A stretch of 64,000 nt of DNA from Astragalus membranaceus (taxonomy: Eukaryota > Streptophyta > Magnoliopsida > Fabales > Fabaceae), in assembly GCA_039519185.1 (NCBI GenBank), contig CM076847.1, positions 76,967,747 to 77,031,746 on the forward strand, in the 5' to 3' direction. A program made the position numbers and the translations under genes. Of this stretch, positions 10,632 to 22,756 are shown piece after piece (within the stretch, counting starts at the first letter, position 1; every line of letters starts with the position of its first letter). The notes below the pieces were generated by a model, which did no database searches, was not told the origin of the DNA, and worked only from the letters and a program-made list of their open reading frames with translations.

Positions 10632-12929
10632 TGTAACATCCTCAAAATAATTAATGGAATTATTTGGGTGTTAACCCAAATAAACCAATTTAGTACTTAA
10701 CTGATAAATTTATCGAGTGCTAAAATTATTTACTGGTTGTCATCGGATCGTTAACCGGATAATACGGACCAAGGAAGTTTCGGAATCGAAATAGGAGATT
10801 TAGATCGATGTGGTAATTTGACCACGTTACCAATTATATATTAAATAAATATATGTATATACGTGTAAGTGTGTGAATGTGAAAGGGGAGAATTAATTAA
10901 AATGAAAGAAAGAAGAAAGGGATACGAGACAGTGAAGAGAAAAGGGAGAAAGAAGAGAAAAAGAAGAAAAATGGCGTGAGGGAGAAGAGAAGAGGGAGGA
11001 GAAGACTTCACCGAAACGACTTCCGTCCAACACGAAAAATGTTCATCGCTACTTCCTCTTCGTTTTGGTACCAATTTCGTGACGATCAGCTCACTCTCTC
11101 TCACTTGGCCATTTTCGTTTTTTTGGAGCTTTTGTGGGAAATCCGATTTTGGGTTGGTTTTGAAGGTTTAGGTTCGGTTAGGAGCGAACCCAAGGATGAT
11201 GGATCGTTGATTGAGGTTCGATTGAAAGATTGGAAGCGAGTTGGGTGATTTGGGGTTTTGGTGAATAGTGTCATGGAGGTTAGGGGAGGAAGATGATGAA
11301 TAGTGTCCGTGGAGAATTTCGGGGAAATCGGTATTTCGGTCAAAAGCGGTTTCGTGATCGAGTGGGAAGCTTTGGAAGCGGATTGGGTGTCGCCGGAGCG
11401 GGGAATGTTCGTGTGGTTACTCGGTGATTTCGGCTCGATCGTGGATCACGCGTCAAAGGTGAGTTTTACTCACGCTTAGGATTTTTATGTTTCGAATTAA
11501 TTAATTAACTGTTTTACCGCTTTCGCTGGACTGGAATATTATTTGATAATCGAGTTTGAGAGATTTTGGGTTGAAAACCGATAATTGGAAAATATGTCGC
11601 GTTTTGATACAATTCGTTTAAAATGAGTTTTTGATTGATTGTGTGACTTTGATTGAAACTGTTTTTATAGTTGTCAAAAATGTTTTCGATCGGAACAAAA
11701 ATCGGAATTGAACGGAATCGCGGTTTTCGCGCGAAATCGCCAAAATCTGCCTTAACAGACCCCCTCTCTGCCAGTTCGCGCGGAACTTGCGCTCCAGGCG
11801 CGACTTCAGCGCAGAATGACAGAACATTCTGCCAGTTCGCGCGGAACTTGCGCTCCAGGCGCGACTCCAGCGCAGATTGGCAGAATTTCAGCAACCAAAC
11901 ACTGTTTTTCGTTTCGCGATAACTTTTGATCCGGGAACCCGATTGAGGTGTTCTAAGATGCGTTGGAAAGCTTATTCAGAGGCCTAACTGAATATTCTAT
12001 TTTTAAGGCAAAATGAACTGTTTTAGATACTGAAAAACTGTGTCGAAAAGTGGTCAAATAGAGTACGAGTGTGAACTTGGATTTTTATAAAACTTGGAAT
12101 CAAAGCGTTTCATTGATTGTCTGATTTGATGGACCGTGAGTTCATAGTGTTGTAGATATATATATTATATCGAGTTTGGGTGACGACCCATGTTGACATA
12201 CTAGGAGGGGAAGTCATGATCCCCCACCCTAGGCTCTGATGCCAATAGTTAATCTATTATTGGTATGGGGTTCGCCGGGATTAGCAAGTGGTTTGCAGTC
12301 GGTGTTGTGTCAAAAGTTTGTGCTGCGTTCATCGGGATTAGCAAGTGGTTTGCAGTCGGTGGTACGTAGAAAGGCCTAGGATGTTAGTTCATCGGGATTA
12401 GCAAGTGGTTTGCAGTCGGTGTCCTATTAGATCGAAGCCTTATTGTATGGTACACCGGGATTAGCAAGTGGATTGCAGTCGGTGTTGTGTCAAACCTTAA
12501 AAACGTTTTAAAACTGGACCGTGAGTGTTAGTAGGGGTCTCGGTAGAACTCACTGAGATTGTATCTCATTGTTCATATGTTGTTGTTTTACAGAGAAACA
12601 GGGAAAGTGGAGATCCAAGAGCACGAGCAGGTTGAGCTCAGGCGACTGCTGATGACTTAGCTATTATGCTTAAGTTTATATTTCCTTTTGTTGTCTTTGT
12701 ACTACAACTCTATGTATTAATGTTATGTATTTATTTCCGCTTTCTTGTACGATATTGAACACTGTATTTCACTGATGGTTTATGGTCTTATTTATGTTTA
12801 AGACTGTTCTATTGTTATTCAGTGAAAACTTATTGTGGTGTTCAGTATTCAAACAGGAAATATATCTCTGATTATTTTATGATGGTACATTTGGGTATTT
12901 TTACTCGATAAAAATACTTGGGTGTTACA
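10632..12929 (+). repeat. 5' LTR
   Basis: Inside are a TATA-like AATTATATATTAAATA near 10832-10850, a purine-rich leader, a two-copy ~60-bp direct repeat with 'ttcgcgcggaacttgcgctc' (about 11765-11880), and four ~60-bp-spaced copies of 'gggattagcaagtggtttgc' (about 12276-12480). A candidate intron runs from GTGAG at 11459 to TTTTACAG at 12593. At 12232-12245 there is a near-perfect complement of the element's own primer-binding site. Confidence 0.9.
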
Positions 12930-12944
12930 GTTGGTATCAGAGCA
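12930..12944 (+). promoter_or_regulatory. Primer-binding site (initiator tRNA-Met)
   Basis: TTGGTATCAGAGCAG follows the 5' LTR end by one base. TGGTATCAGAGC is the standard complement to the 3' end of plant initiator tRNA-Met used by chromovirus and copia elements. Confidence 0.9.
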
Positions 12945-13029
12945 GTTCGACCTAGTCGGACTTAGTTTAGGGTTGAGTCGATTCCTTGCTAGTCCTTTTT
13001 GTAATTACACTTGTGATGCTAAGAGACAT

Positions 13030-15400
13030 TGAGCCTGATCAACTTAATACTTAGTGCATCATAAGCGGAATTATGACTGGATGATCAAGATGCAATCCTC
13101 GACCACAATCGGAATCTTCAACCGGTGCATCCTCAGGAAAGGTGACATGACGGTGGATGAATACACCGCTAAGTTTGAGAAGTTGTCTCAGTTTTACCAA
13201 GTGGTGAAGTAAGCTCCGGATGACGAATGGAGAATGCAGATGTATAAGAGGGGCATAAGTGCTTTTATGACTTATGGTCTCTGCTCTTATACTATTACCA
13301 ATTATGTTACCATAGTGCAACCAGCCTATGTCGCCGAGGATGATCTTAAAGAGAATATTAGAAAGGAAAAAGGGTAGTTGATTTATCAACTCCGAATGCA
13401 AAGTCCTTAGATAATTTCATCAAAGGAAAAGCAGATGCAATTCTTTGATTCTACAAAGGTCAGAAGATGTTCTAACTGTGGAAAGCCTCACAGTGGTGAT
13501 TGCAAGCGAAGATCTAATCGGTGCTATTATAGAAATGAAGAGGGTCACTATGGTAAAGAGTGCCCTGTAAGGGAGAGTTCAAGAAGTTACAAGCAGCTCT
13601 AAGGCAAGGACGAGTCAACATTCTGGATGTTTAGACAGTTTCAACTGCAGACAATCTACTGAGGGGTATAGGATCAGGTTTCAATAACTCGATCAGTATA
13701 TTATATGATTCGGGTGCAACCTATTGCTGTAGATCCCGATCGCATGAGAATCGGTTGGGATTAGCCTTATCATCGCTATCCGAGCCGATAACTATTTTAA
13801 CTGCAGCTAAGGGTAGTGTCCAGACCTAATCTTTGTATAGAATTGTCTACTTGTCATAGGAGGCAGAAGTTTCATTGTAGAATTTATTGTTTGCCTATGA
13901 GAAGTGTGGACACCATTTTAATTATGAATTGGATGACTGCAAATCATGTTGCAATCGACTGTGTTAATCGCTATCAGCTTCGCTTCAGAATCAGTTGAAT
14001 TGTCTAGAACAAATTCTGAAGCGGTCACCTAGTTCACCTTAGACAGTCAATCTTCATTCCAAGGTGCGGGAGTACATGTTAGTATGTTATCTGCATCCGC
14101 TGGAACTAGTTTAGATTTGGCAAACGTTCAGGTCGTGGATGACTTCCTGGATGTCTTCACAATGAAGTTTCTTCTGAACCTCCAGAGCGAGAGGTAGAGT
14201 TTACCGTAGAATTGGTTCCTGGCACGGGATCAATACCTATTGTTTCTTATTGAAAGTTCCTTTAGAATTAAAGGAAATGGAGTCTCAACTTGAAGAGTCG
14301 ATGTTAAAGAAATTCTGTCGACCGAGTGCTTCTCTAAGGAGTGCTCTGGTGTGGTTAATCGAAAGGAAAAATGGTAGCATGAGATCGTGCATTGATTATC
14401 GACAACTCAACAAAGTGACGATCAGGAATAAATATCCCTTACCAAGGATAGAAGATTTGCTTGAGCAATTTGAGGTGCTGCAGTGTTTCTAAAATTGATC
14501 TGAGGTCAAGACATCATCAAATAAAAGTTAGAGCCTTAGATATTCCGAAGACAGCTTTCCGTACTAGGTATGGACATTACGAGTTCGTAGTGATGCCCTT
14601 CGGTTTGACTAATGCTCCAGCGGTATTCATGAATTACATGAACCGAGTTTTTCATACGTATTAGGATCAGTTTGAAGTCGTTTTCATCGATGGTATCTTG
14701 ATGTGCTCGAAGACCATTGAGGAGCATGTCCAACATCTCCTCATTGTTCTGAGTGCACTCCGAGAAAAGAAGTTGTACTTGAAACCTTCGGAGTGTGATT
14801 TTTTGGGTGTCAGAGGTAAAGTCTTTGGGACATGTGATTTCCCAAGTCGGGAGTTTCTGTAGATCCCAGTAAGAAGGAAGCGGTGTTGAATGGGAGTGAC
14901 CGACGTCAACCGCAGAGATCAAGAGTTTCTGGGTCTAGCCGGTTACTATCAGAGATTTGTTAAATGGTTCTCACAGTTAGCTTTCCACTTACTCGGTTAA
15001 CTAGTAAGGGTCATCCGTTTACGTGGGATGCCGATTGTGAAGAATGTTTTCAAGAGTTGAAGGTTCAGTTGACTTCTGCTCCAACCCATATTCTTCCAGA
15101 TTCGTATTTGGAATTCCAAATTTACGGCGATGTTTCTGGAAAGGGTTGGGATGTGTCCTCATGCAGAATCATCAAGTGGTAGCTTAGGCGTCCAGACAGT
15201 TGAAGATCCATGAGGAGATTTATCCAACTTATTATTTGGAGTTGGCAGCTGTTGTGTATGCACTGAAGATTTGGAGACGTTACCAGTATGGGTCTCGTTT
15301 CAAAGTCTCTAGTGGTCACGAGAGTTCAAGGTATCTGTTTGATCAGAAAGAACTGAATAGCAGGTAGAGAAGTGTGATGAGTTTCTGGAGGATTATAATT
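13030..15400 (+). pseudogene. Broken gag-pol (gag, protease, reverse transcriptase, RNase H start)
   Basis: Order along the DNA: gag remnants from about 13050; a zinc knuckle at about 13460-13570 (CSNCGKPHSGDC and CYYRNEEGHYGKEC); a protease-like ILYDSGATYCC near 13705; reverse transcriptase pieces at 14250-14492 (SCIDYRQLNKVTIRNKYPLP) and 14490-14664 (YGHYEFVVMPFGLTNA); and an RNase H-like start near 15095-15160. Stops and frame changes occur between and inside all of these. The polymerase catalytic motif is degraded: FIDGI (near 14680) stands where YVDDI is expected. No integrase, GPY/F motif or chromodomain is recognisable between 15400 and 16670, which is otherwise non-coding. None of it could make an active polyprotein. 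Confidence 0.85.
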
Positions 15401-16685
15401 CGTGTTGAGCCATATGAGGATCTCTAGTTCCCTAAGGGATTCTATACGCTTAGCGTAGGAAGTTGATGTGAAGCTACAATCACAAAAGGTATTTCCGGAT
15501 TTTACCATGGACAGTGATGGAGTCAGTTGTTTCAACACTAGGATCTGTGCGCCCGATGATGAGAACAATAAAAGGCAAGTATTAGAGGAAGCACACCGAA
15601 GTTTATATTCTGTTCCAGGATGTACAGAAAAGTAAAGCAGATGTATGAGTGGCAAGGCATTAGTTTGTTAATCTCTTCTTTTTGAAGGTTAACAATGAGA
15701 TTGTAATAAGTGATTCTGTTTGATAAGTCAAACGCGAATACGAATATGTAAGTGAGGTAACTGCTGACTGTTTTCACATTGCGAATAAGCACCAGAGGAT
15801 TAATTAATGGATCTGCTTGTAGGTGACTGAAATTTCCGAAGTGAAGCTTGGCGTGCGGTGTAATAGTTTTGAAAAATCGTTTTGTGAAAACCCGCATGCT
15901 AAAGTTAATTTTGGGAACGAATCAAGAGGCTAATGAAATCTGATTTAGGAAAATCCTAGGAGGATCACTTAGGTTGAGGGGAAGCTCTCAACGCTATTGA
16001 CTAATTCGGAAAGGAGCTCTGAGTTCTGTTTGATAGTTGTTTTGAGAACAACTGAGGTAAATGGTATTACGTTCAAATTTATTTGATGTCCCCATGGTTT
16101 ATTTCTACGTTTAAAAATAAACGTTTATGGTAAATCCTCATTTAATCTTCTTTCGAAAAGTGTTATCTCGAAATCTTGGGGGCGAGTCAAGAAGTTTCAC
16201 AAGTGACTTTTCCGTCACATTGTCGGTGTGTACGAGAACTGTTATGGATTTTAGAAGGTTTGTTGAGAACGTGTTTATTCCCTTCGAAGAAATTGTGGTT
16301 GTTTTTACCTTTGCCGAGGAGTACCAGTTTGTGGATCTCGTTTTCAACTTGTACGTCTATCAAGTGTCTTGTATTAAACCCTTTGATTTAGATTAATCAA
16401 AGTTGGGGAGTAAACGAGGATAATTGGAATGAAGTTCGGAAGTGTTTTCAAACGCGGTGTCGAGCCTATGTAGACGAATGATGAGTTTCTCGTGTTGATT
16501 TGTAACCAGAGAGTTCGTATCAAAGTAATAGTGGATCATACTTAGGAAGACTTTCTGCCCTCATTTCGTTAATCCAAGAATGTTTTCTAGCAAATTTAGA
16601 CCTTTCTGGGAATGTCAACCCTCGGTAAGTCGGATGAGAGACTTAGCGAAATTTTGAGGACAAAATTCTTTCAAGTTGGGGAGAA

Positions 16686-18983
16686 TGTAACATCCTCAAA
16701 ATAATTAATGGAATTATTTGGGTGTTAACCCAAATAAACCAATTTAGTACTTAACTGATAAATTTATCGAGTGCTAAAATTATTTACTGGTTGTCATCGG
16801 ATCGTTAACCGGATAATACGGACCAAGGAAGTTTCGGAATCGAAATAGGAGATTTAGATCGATGTGGTAATTTGACCACGTTACCAATTATATATTAAAT
16901 AAATATATGTATATACGTGTAAGTGTGTGAATGTGAAAGGGGAGAATTAATTAAAATGAAAGAAAGAAGAAAGGGATACGAGACAGTGAAGAGAAAAGGG
17001 AGAAAGAAGAGAAAAAGAAGAAAAATGGCGTGAGGGAGAAGAGAAGAGGGAGGAGAAGACTTCACCGAAACGACTTCCGTCCAACACGAAAAATGTTCAT
17101 CGCTACTTCCTCTTCGTTTTGGTACCAATTTCGTGACGATCAGCTCACTCTCTCTCACTTGGCCATTTTCGTTTTTTTGGAGCTTTTGTGGGAAATCCGA
17201 TTTTGGGTTGGTTTTGAAGGTTTAGGTTCGGTTAGGAGCGAACCCAAGGATGATGGATCGTTGATTGAGGTTCGATTGAAAGATTGGAAGCGAGTTGGGT
17301 GATTTGGGGTTTTGGTGAATAGTGTCATGGAGGTTAGGGGAGGAAGATGATGAATAGTGTCCGTGGAGAATTTCGGGGAAATCGGTATTTCGGTCAAAAG
17401 CGGTTTCGTGATCGAGTGGGAAGCTTTGGAAGCGGATTGGGTGTCGCCGGAGCGGGGAATGTTCGTGTGGTTACTCGGTGATTTCGGCTCGATCGTGGAT
17501 CACGCGCCAAAGGTGAGTTTTACTCACGCTTAGGATTTTTATGTTTCGAATTAATTAGTTAACTGTTTTACCGCTTTCGCTGGACTGGAATATTATTTGA
17601 TAATCGAGTTTGAGAGATTTTGGGTTGAAAACCGATAATTGGAAAATATGTCGTGTTTTGATACAATTCGTTTAAAATGAGTTTTTGATTGATTGTGTGA
17701 CTTTGATTGAAACTGTTTTTATAGTTGTCAAAAATGTTTTCGATCGGAACAAAAATCGGAATTGAATGGAATCGCGGTTTTCGCGCGAAATCGCCAAAAT
17801 CTGCCTTAACAGACCCCCTCTCTACCAGTTCGCGCGGAACTTGCGCTCCAGGCGCGACTTCAGCGCAGAATGACAGAACATTCTGCCAGTTCGCGCGGAA
17901 CTTGCGCTCCAGGCGCGACTCCAGCGCAGATTGGCAGAATTTCAGCAACCAAACACTGTTTTTCATTTCGCGATAACTTTTGATCCGGGAACCCGATTGA
18001 GGTGTTCTAAGATGCGTTGGAAAGCTTATTCAGAGGCCTAACTGAATATTCTATTTTTAAGGCAAAATGAACTGTTTTAGATACTGAAAAACTGTGTCGA
18101 AAAGTGGTCAAATAGAGTACGAGTGTGAACTTGGATTTTTATAAAACTTGGAATCAAAGCGTTTCATTGATTGTCTGATTTGATGGACCGTGAGTTCATA
18201 GTGTTGTAGATATATATATTATATCGAGTTTGGGTGACGACCCATGTTGACATACTAGGAGGGGAAGTCATGATCCCCCACCCTAGGCTCTGATGCCAAT
18301 AGTTAATCTATTATTGGTATGGGGTTCGCCGGGATTAGCAAGTGGTTTGCAGTCGGTGTTGTGTCAAAAGTTTGTGCTGCGTTCATCGGGATTAGCAAGT
18401 GGTTTGCAGTCGGTGGTACGTAGAAAGGCCTAGGATGTTAGTTCATCGGGATTAGCAAGTGGTTTGCAGTCGGTGTCCTATTAGATCGAAGCCTTATTGT
18501 ATGGTACACCGGGATTAGCAAGTGGATTGCAGTCGGTGTTGTGTCAAACCTTAAAAACGTTTTAAAACTGGACCGTGAGTGTTAGTAGGGGTCTCGGTAG
18601 AACTCACTGAGATTGTATCTCATTGTTCATATGTTGTTGTTTTACAGAGAAACAGGGAAAGTGGAGATCCAAGAGCACGAGCAGGTTGAGCTCAGGCGAC
18701 TGCTGATGACTTAGCTATTATGCTTAAGTTTATATTTCCTTTTGTTGTCTTTGTACTACAACTCTATGTATTAATGTTATGTATTTATTTCCGCTTTCTT
18801 GTACGATATTGAACACTGTATTTCACTGATGGTTTATGGTCTTATTTATGTTTAAGACTGTTCTATTGTTATTCAGTGAAAACTTATTGTGGTGTTCAGT
18901 ATTCAAACAGGAAATATATCTCTGATTATTTTATGATGGTACATTTGGGTATTTTTACTCGATAAAAATACTTGGGTGTTACA
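16686..18983 (+). repeat. 3' LTR
   Basis: It has the same length and order of motifs as the 5' LTR. Differences seen by eye include 17508 C for T, 17561 G for A, 17654 T for C, 17767 T for C, 17824 A for G and 17966 A for G, all transitions. It ends GGTGTTACA directly before the second AATGG. Confidence 0.9.
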
Positions 18984-18988
18984 AATGG

Positions 18989-19372
18989 CGAAGGAGAGGG
19001 AGGCGACTGAGAGTGAGCAATGGCGGAGGGTGAAAGACGAGAGGGAGGCGACTGAGAGAGAAGTGAGAGGGAGGCGACTGAGAGAGAAGTGAGAGTGGAG
19101 TCGATTGTCATGCGTGAAATGAGAGGTCGTGCGAAGAGCCATCCTTTAACTTGGGATCTGTTACTTTGTGACGGACTTTTAGAGGTTTCCGACGAAAATA
19201 TCCGTCGGAAATTTGTGACGAAAAACAATTTCGTCGCAAACGTAAGCGAGAATTTTAGCGCCTCTTTTGCTGAACATTTGCCACGACTTTTTCGTCGGAA
19301 ATCCGTCGGAAATTGCGACGGATAAGAGTTCGTCGGAAAGTTTAGTGGGAAACAGAGCTTATTCTTGTAGTG
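18989..19372 (-). mobile_element. CACTA transposon end with subterminal repeats
   Basis: The segment ends ATTCTTGTAGTG at 19361-19372, an inverted CACTACAAGAAT terminus. Inside it are several copies, in both orientations, of CCGTCGGAAA and TTTCCGACG (about 19170-19340), as expected for transposase-binding subterminal repeats. Next to the retrotransposon insertion is a GGGAGGCGACTGAGAGAG repeat, also seen near 10410, which supports that 10631 and 18989 were once contiguous. No transposase gene is visible. Confidence 0.7.
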
Positions 19373-20083
19373 TTAAGATAAAATTCTATATTCATCAAAT
19401 TAAGGGAATATAATAACTTGTAGTTGAAAACAAAATGAAACCAAAAATTCGAGATTCAGCAGGCAAGTGTGGTAACTTCTATACCTTATGAAGTCCAAAA
19501 TGAAAATTGAAAACATTTTGAGGAAGTAATATACTCTTATTTATCTAGAGCATCATGACAAGCTAACTTAGCATCTGAATTTGACCACAACAGGTAACTG
19601 GTATTATCAATAATGTAGCTTCTTTTCTTAAACATGAAAATTGAATGAACTTAAAAACATGAATGTAAGGGAACTTGTTATCTATAAGTTCTTTATATAC
19701 ATTATATACACTATTGGCATATATTAATTGGCAAATGTAGTAGTTCCAACTGAGCAAAGTAAAAGATTAAAAAAGCCTTGATTCCTACGATTCCAAATAA
19801 ATCAACATATATTTGCTCCCCCCAAAGTATTAATTTTGGGGCAATAGCTAAATATGCAGCCTAACATAGTTCAATTCCAACTAGCAAGGCAAAAGAGATA
19901 AAGGAAATTCAAGCTATCTTGTAACGGTGGTTAAACTAACAAATTTTATAAATAATTAAAATCAATCATAAAAGAAGTGTCTATTCATATTAGTTTTGAA
20001 CTTTGGCATTATGACATGTTACCTTATGTGATGTAATACTATAGTGCAACATTAAATTAACATACACTTTCTCATGGTAGATA
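19373..20083. other. AT-rich spacer, no gene recognised
   Basis: I see no protein-like open frame, repeat structure or RNA gene. If the CACTA end at 19372 is nested in a larger gene-fragment cluster, this may be the continuing intron or flank of that cluster. Confidence 0.5.
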
Positions 20084-20305
20084 CTCCCTCCGTCCCATAT
20101 TGTATGTCGTTTTGGGTCATTTCACACGTATTAAGAAAAGTAGTTAATTTTGTATGGGAAAGAGAAATTGTGAGTTAGTTTACCAAATTAACCTTCAATA
20201 ATGACATTGGGAAGATAAATTAGTAGAGTTATGAAAGAGATATTATTAAATAATGAAGTGTATAAGAGTAAAATAAACATTAATGTTTCATTGGGATTCT
20301 AAAGC
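20084..20305 (+). mobile_element. Stowaway-like MITE fragment
   Basis: It begins with CTCCCTCCGTCCC preceded by TA (20082-20083), the hallmark terminal sequence of Stowaway (Tc1/mariner) MITEs in plants. The AT-rich body follows, but the opposite GGGACGGAGGGAG end is absent. The element stops where Ty3 integrase sequence starts at about 20306. Confidence 0.7.
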
Positions 20306-21495
20306 AGGTGTATTGGTGGCCCGGAATGAAAGCTGATGTTGCTGAGTTTGTATCTCGATGCTTAACCTGTCAAAAGGTTAAAGCCGAGCACCAACGACCT
20401 GTTGGGCAACTGCAACCACTTGATGTGCCAGTTTGGAAATGGGAAGATATCTCGATGGATTTTGTTATGGGTTTGCCGAGGTTGCAAGCCGGTAATGATT
20501 CCATTTGGGTAGTGGTGGACCGATTGACTAAATCCGCTCACTTTATTCCTGTCCGCTCGAATTACAAAGTTTCCAAACTAGCGGAGGAGTATGTAAAGAA
20601 CATCATAAGGCTACATAGGGTCCCAACTAGTATTGTGTCTGACCGAGATCCTAAGTTCACCTCCAGATTTTGTAAAGCATTGAATGAAGCTTTAGGAACA
20701 AGAGTGCTTGTTAGCACTGCGTATCATCCTCAGACTAATGGTCAAACAGAGAGGACTATTCAGACCCTTGAGGACATGCTTCGGGCTTGTGTGCTCGATA
20801 GCGGAAGAAAATGGGAGAATCATCTTCCATTAGTAGAGTTCGCCTACAACAACAGTTACCACTCCAGTATTGGAATGGCATCGTTTGAAGCACTTTATGG
20901 GAGAAAGTGTAGAACTCCTTTGTGTTGGTGGGAGATAGGTGAAGATAGATTTTTGGGACCCGATATGGTTCGTGAAACTACCGAGAAGATTAGACTGATT
21001 CAAGAAAGAATGAAGGTTGCTCAGATTCGGTAAAAGGGCTATGCTGATAATCGGAAGAGACCATTGGAATTCGAAGTTGGTGATCATGTATTCTTGAGGG
21101 TTTCCCCAACCGTAGGTACCGGTAGAGCCTTGCGAGCAAAGAAGCTCAATCCTCGATATGTTGGACCATTCCAAATCATCGAGCGTATTGGGTCAGTTGC
21201 CTATCGTCTTGCCTTGTCTCCAGCCTTATCAAATCTTCATGATGTCTTTCATGTCTCTCAATTGAGGAAGTATGTTCCCGATCCAGATCAGCCACTGAAT
21301 ATTGACACAATTGACCTTCGACCGGATTTATCATTCCAACCTTATCCTAGCTACATCCTGGAACGTGGTGAGAAGATGCTACGGACAAGGACTATTCCCA
21401 TTGTCAAAGTGGTCTGGGATGGCTTCTCGATCGAAGAGGCTACCTGGGAGTTGGAAGATGACATGCGAACACGATATCCATATCTGTTCCATTGA
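20306..21495 (+). pseudogene. Ty3 chromovirus integrase and chromodomain, one in-frame stop
   Basis: The frame opens 5'-truncated at YWWPGMKADV. Next come the CLTC half of the HHCC finger and the catalytic D, D and E of integrase (VVVDRLTKSAHF; SIVSDRDPKF; PQTNGQTERT). A GPF motif follows (YVGPFQIIERIGSVAYRL), then a C-terminal chromodomain (WDGFSIEEATWELEDD). A single in-frame stop at 21031-21033 separates the integrase core from the GPF and chromodomain part; the rest is open to 21495. Integrase would insert the cDNA, and the chromodomain would direct it to marked chromatin. Gag, protease, reverse transcriptase and RNase H are missing upstream. The purine tract (AAAGTTGGGGTGAT) and LTR follow directly. 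Confidence 0.9.
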
Positions 21496-21543
21496 GGTAT
21501 GTCTTTTCAATTTTGAGGACAAAATTTTAAAAGTTGGGGTGAT

Positions 21544-22182
21544 TGTAACATCCCTAAATTTTAAAATGCGATTCACGGGGATTATAAATAATATCTTAGA
21601 CGAGTGAAATAATAATACGTGAATCGAATACGGGTTAGTCGAGAAAACGTTAAGTTATGGCTAAGTAGGAGAAAAACTTAGGCAAAAATAAGGATTAGAA
21701 TGAATTAATGAGCCAAGGGTATTTTGGTCTTTTCCAACCATTTAACCCTCAGCCCATTAAAACATTATCATCCTCTCTTCACTTTCATTTCCAGCTGAAG
21801 ACAAGAAAGAAAGAAAAGAAAAGAATAGGAGGAGAGAAAGAGGAGAGTGGGGCGAAGGAGGAGAAGAGGAGGGGAACTCCACCACCATCCAACCCTTTTG
21901 CATGTAAGTATCAAGACCACCATTCTTCTCCATTTTCCATTCTCTTTCCAATGACACCATTTACAGTAGCTGATTCTTCTTCTTTTCTTCTCTTACTAAA
22001 TTCAAAATTGAAGCTCAAGCTTGGCCATTAATGGAGTTTTGAGCTCATAAGAGCTTTGCATGTTCAAGTGAAGGCCAAGTAAGGAAGAACTGAACCTACA
22101 TTGTGGATTGGAGAAGAATTTGAGGTTTTTCAGCTGCTGGTTTCGAGATTGAGGAAGTTGCGGAATCGATTGTGGTAGTGTT
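21544..22182 (+). repeat. 3' LTR of the chromovirus fragment, left half
   Basis: It starts TGTAACATCCCTAAATTT right after the purine tract. It is cut at 22182/22183 by the SIRE-like array, whose 5-bp duplication GTGTT is 22178-22182 here and 33020-33024 on the far side. The LTR resumes at 33025. Confidence 0.9.
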
Positions 22183-22756
22183 TGTTAGACAATAGTATAA
22201 CCTTAGAGGGGGGGTGAATAAGGTTATGTGTAAATCTTGGATTCTTTTCGAAATAAATGATAAGTTTGTTTTAAATCAAATGCGGAAACTTAGATTTAAA
22301 CATTATATGGTGCAAGCAGGCAGATTTAGGCACAATGAGATGTTATACTATTTTCAATATACACAATAAGATTATTTATAAGAAGTGTAGTGATATTGAA
22401 TCTAGTAGAGAGTAGATCAATTGCAGTGATATGGAAGATGATAGATAAACAGATCAGAATAGGGATATGTATTATGCTGACTACGCTATGATTGGTTTTA
22501 ACAATAAACAGATGTTTTATGTTTAGCGCAGTATAACAATAAACAAACAGAAATGACAAATAAAGTAAAAGAGTAGGGATAGAGATACACCAGGAATTTA
22601 GCGAGGTTCGGGATAAAAGCCCTACGTCCTCGGCCTCAGGCTTTGCAACCTTTGGACTTTGCTGATAACCACTATATGAAGAATGTTTTACAAACAGGCA
22701 ACTTCAGATAGCAAATCCCAATTCCCCCGAACTGAGAACCCGAGCACCTAGCTAAG

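Larger units (their letters stand above)
10632..18983 (+). mobile_element. Complete Ty3-like LTR retrotransposon, 8352 bp, TSD AATGG
   Basis: Two 2298-bp LTRs (10632-12929 and 16686-18983) start TGTAACATCC and end GGTGTTACA. The 5-bp target duplication AATGG is at 10627-10631 and 18984-18988. The tRNA-Met primer-binding site is at 12932-12943 and the purine tract (AGTTGGGGAGAA) ends at 16685. By eye I see about six differences between the LTRs, all transitions, which points to a recent insertion. The 3.76-kb internal region is heavily disrupted, and no integrase or chromodomain is recognisable. The copy was therefore probably mobilised in trans. Confidence 0.92.

Noticed and set aside
10841..11343. 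Open frames near 11 kb (and copies at 17 kb) as genes
   Set aside because: They are in the LTR leader, repeat identically in the two LTRs, and have no recognisable domain.
8549..19372. A single confident CACTA element spanning 8549-19372
   Set aside because: The ends agree only over the first 11 bases, the flanking triplets differ (GTA and TTA), and the left side lacks the subterminal repeats seen on the right. Kept as two end features.
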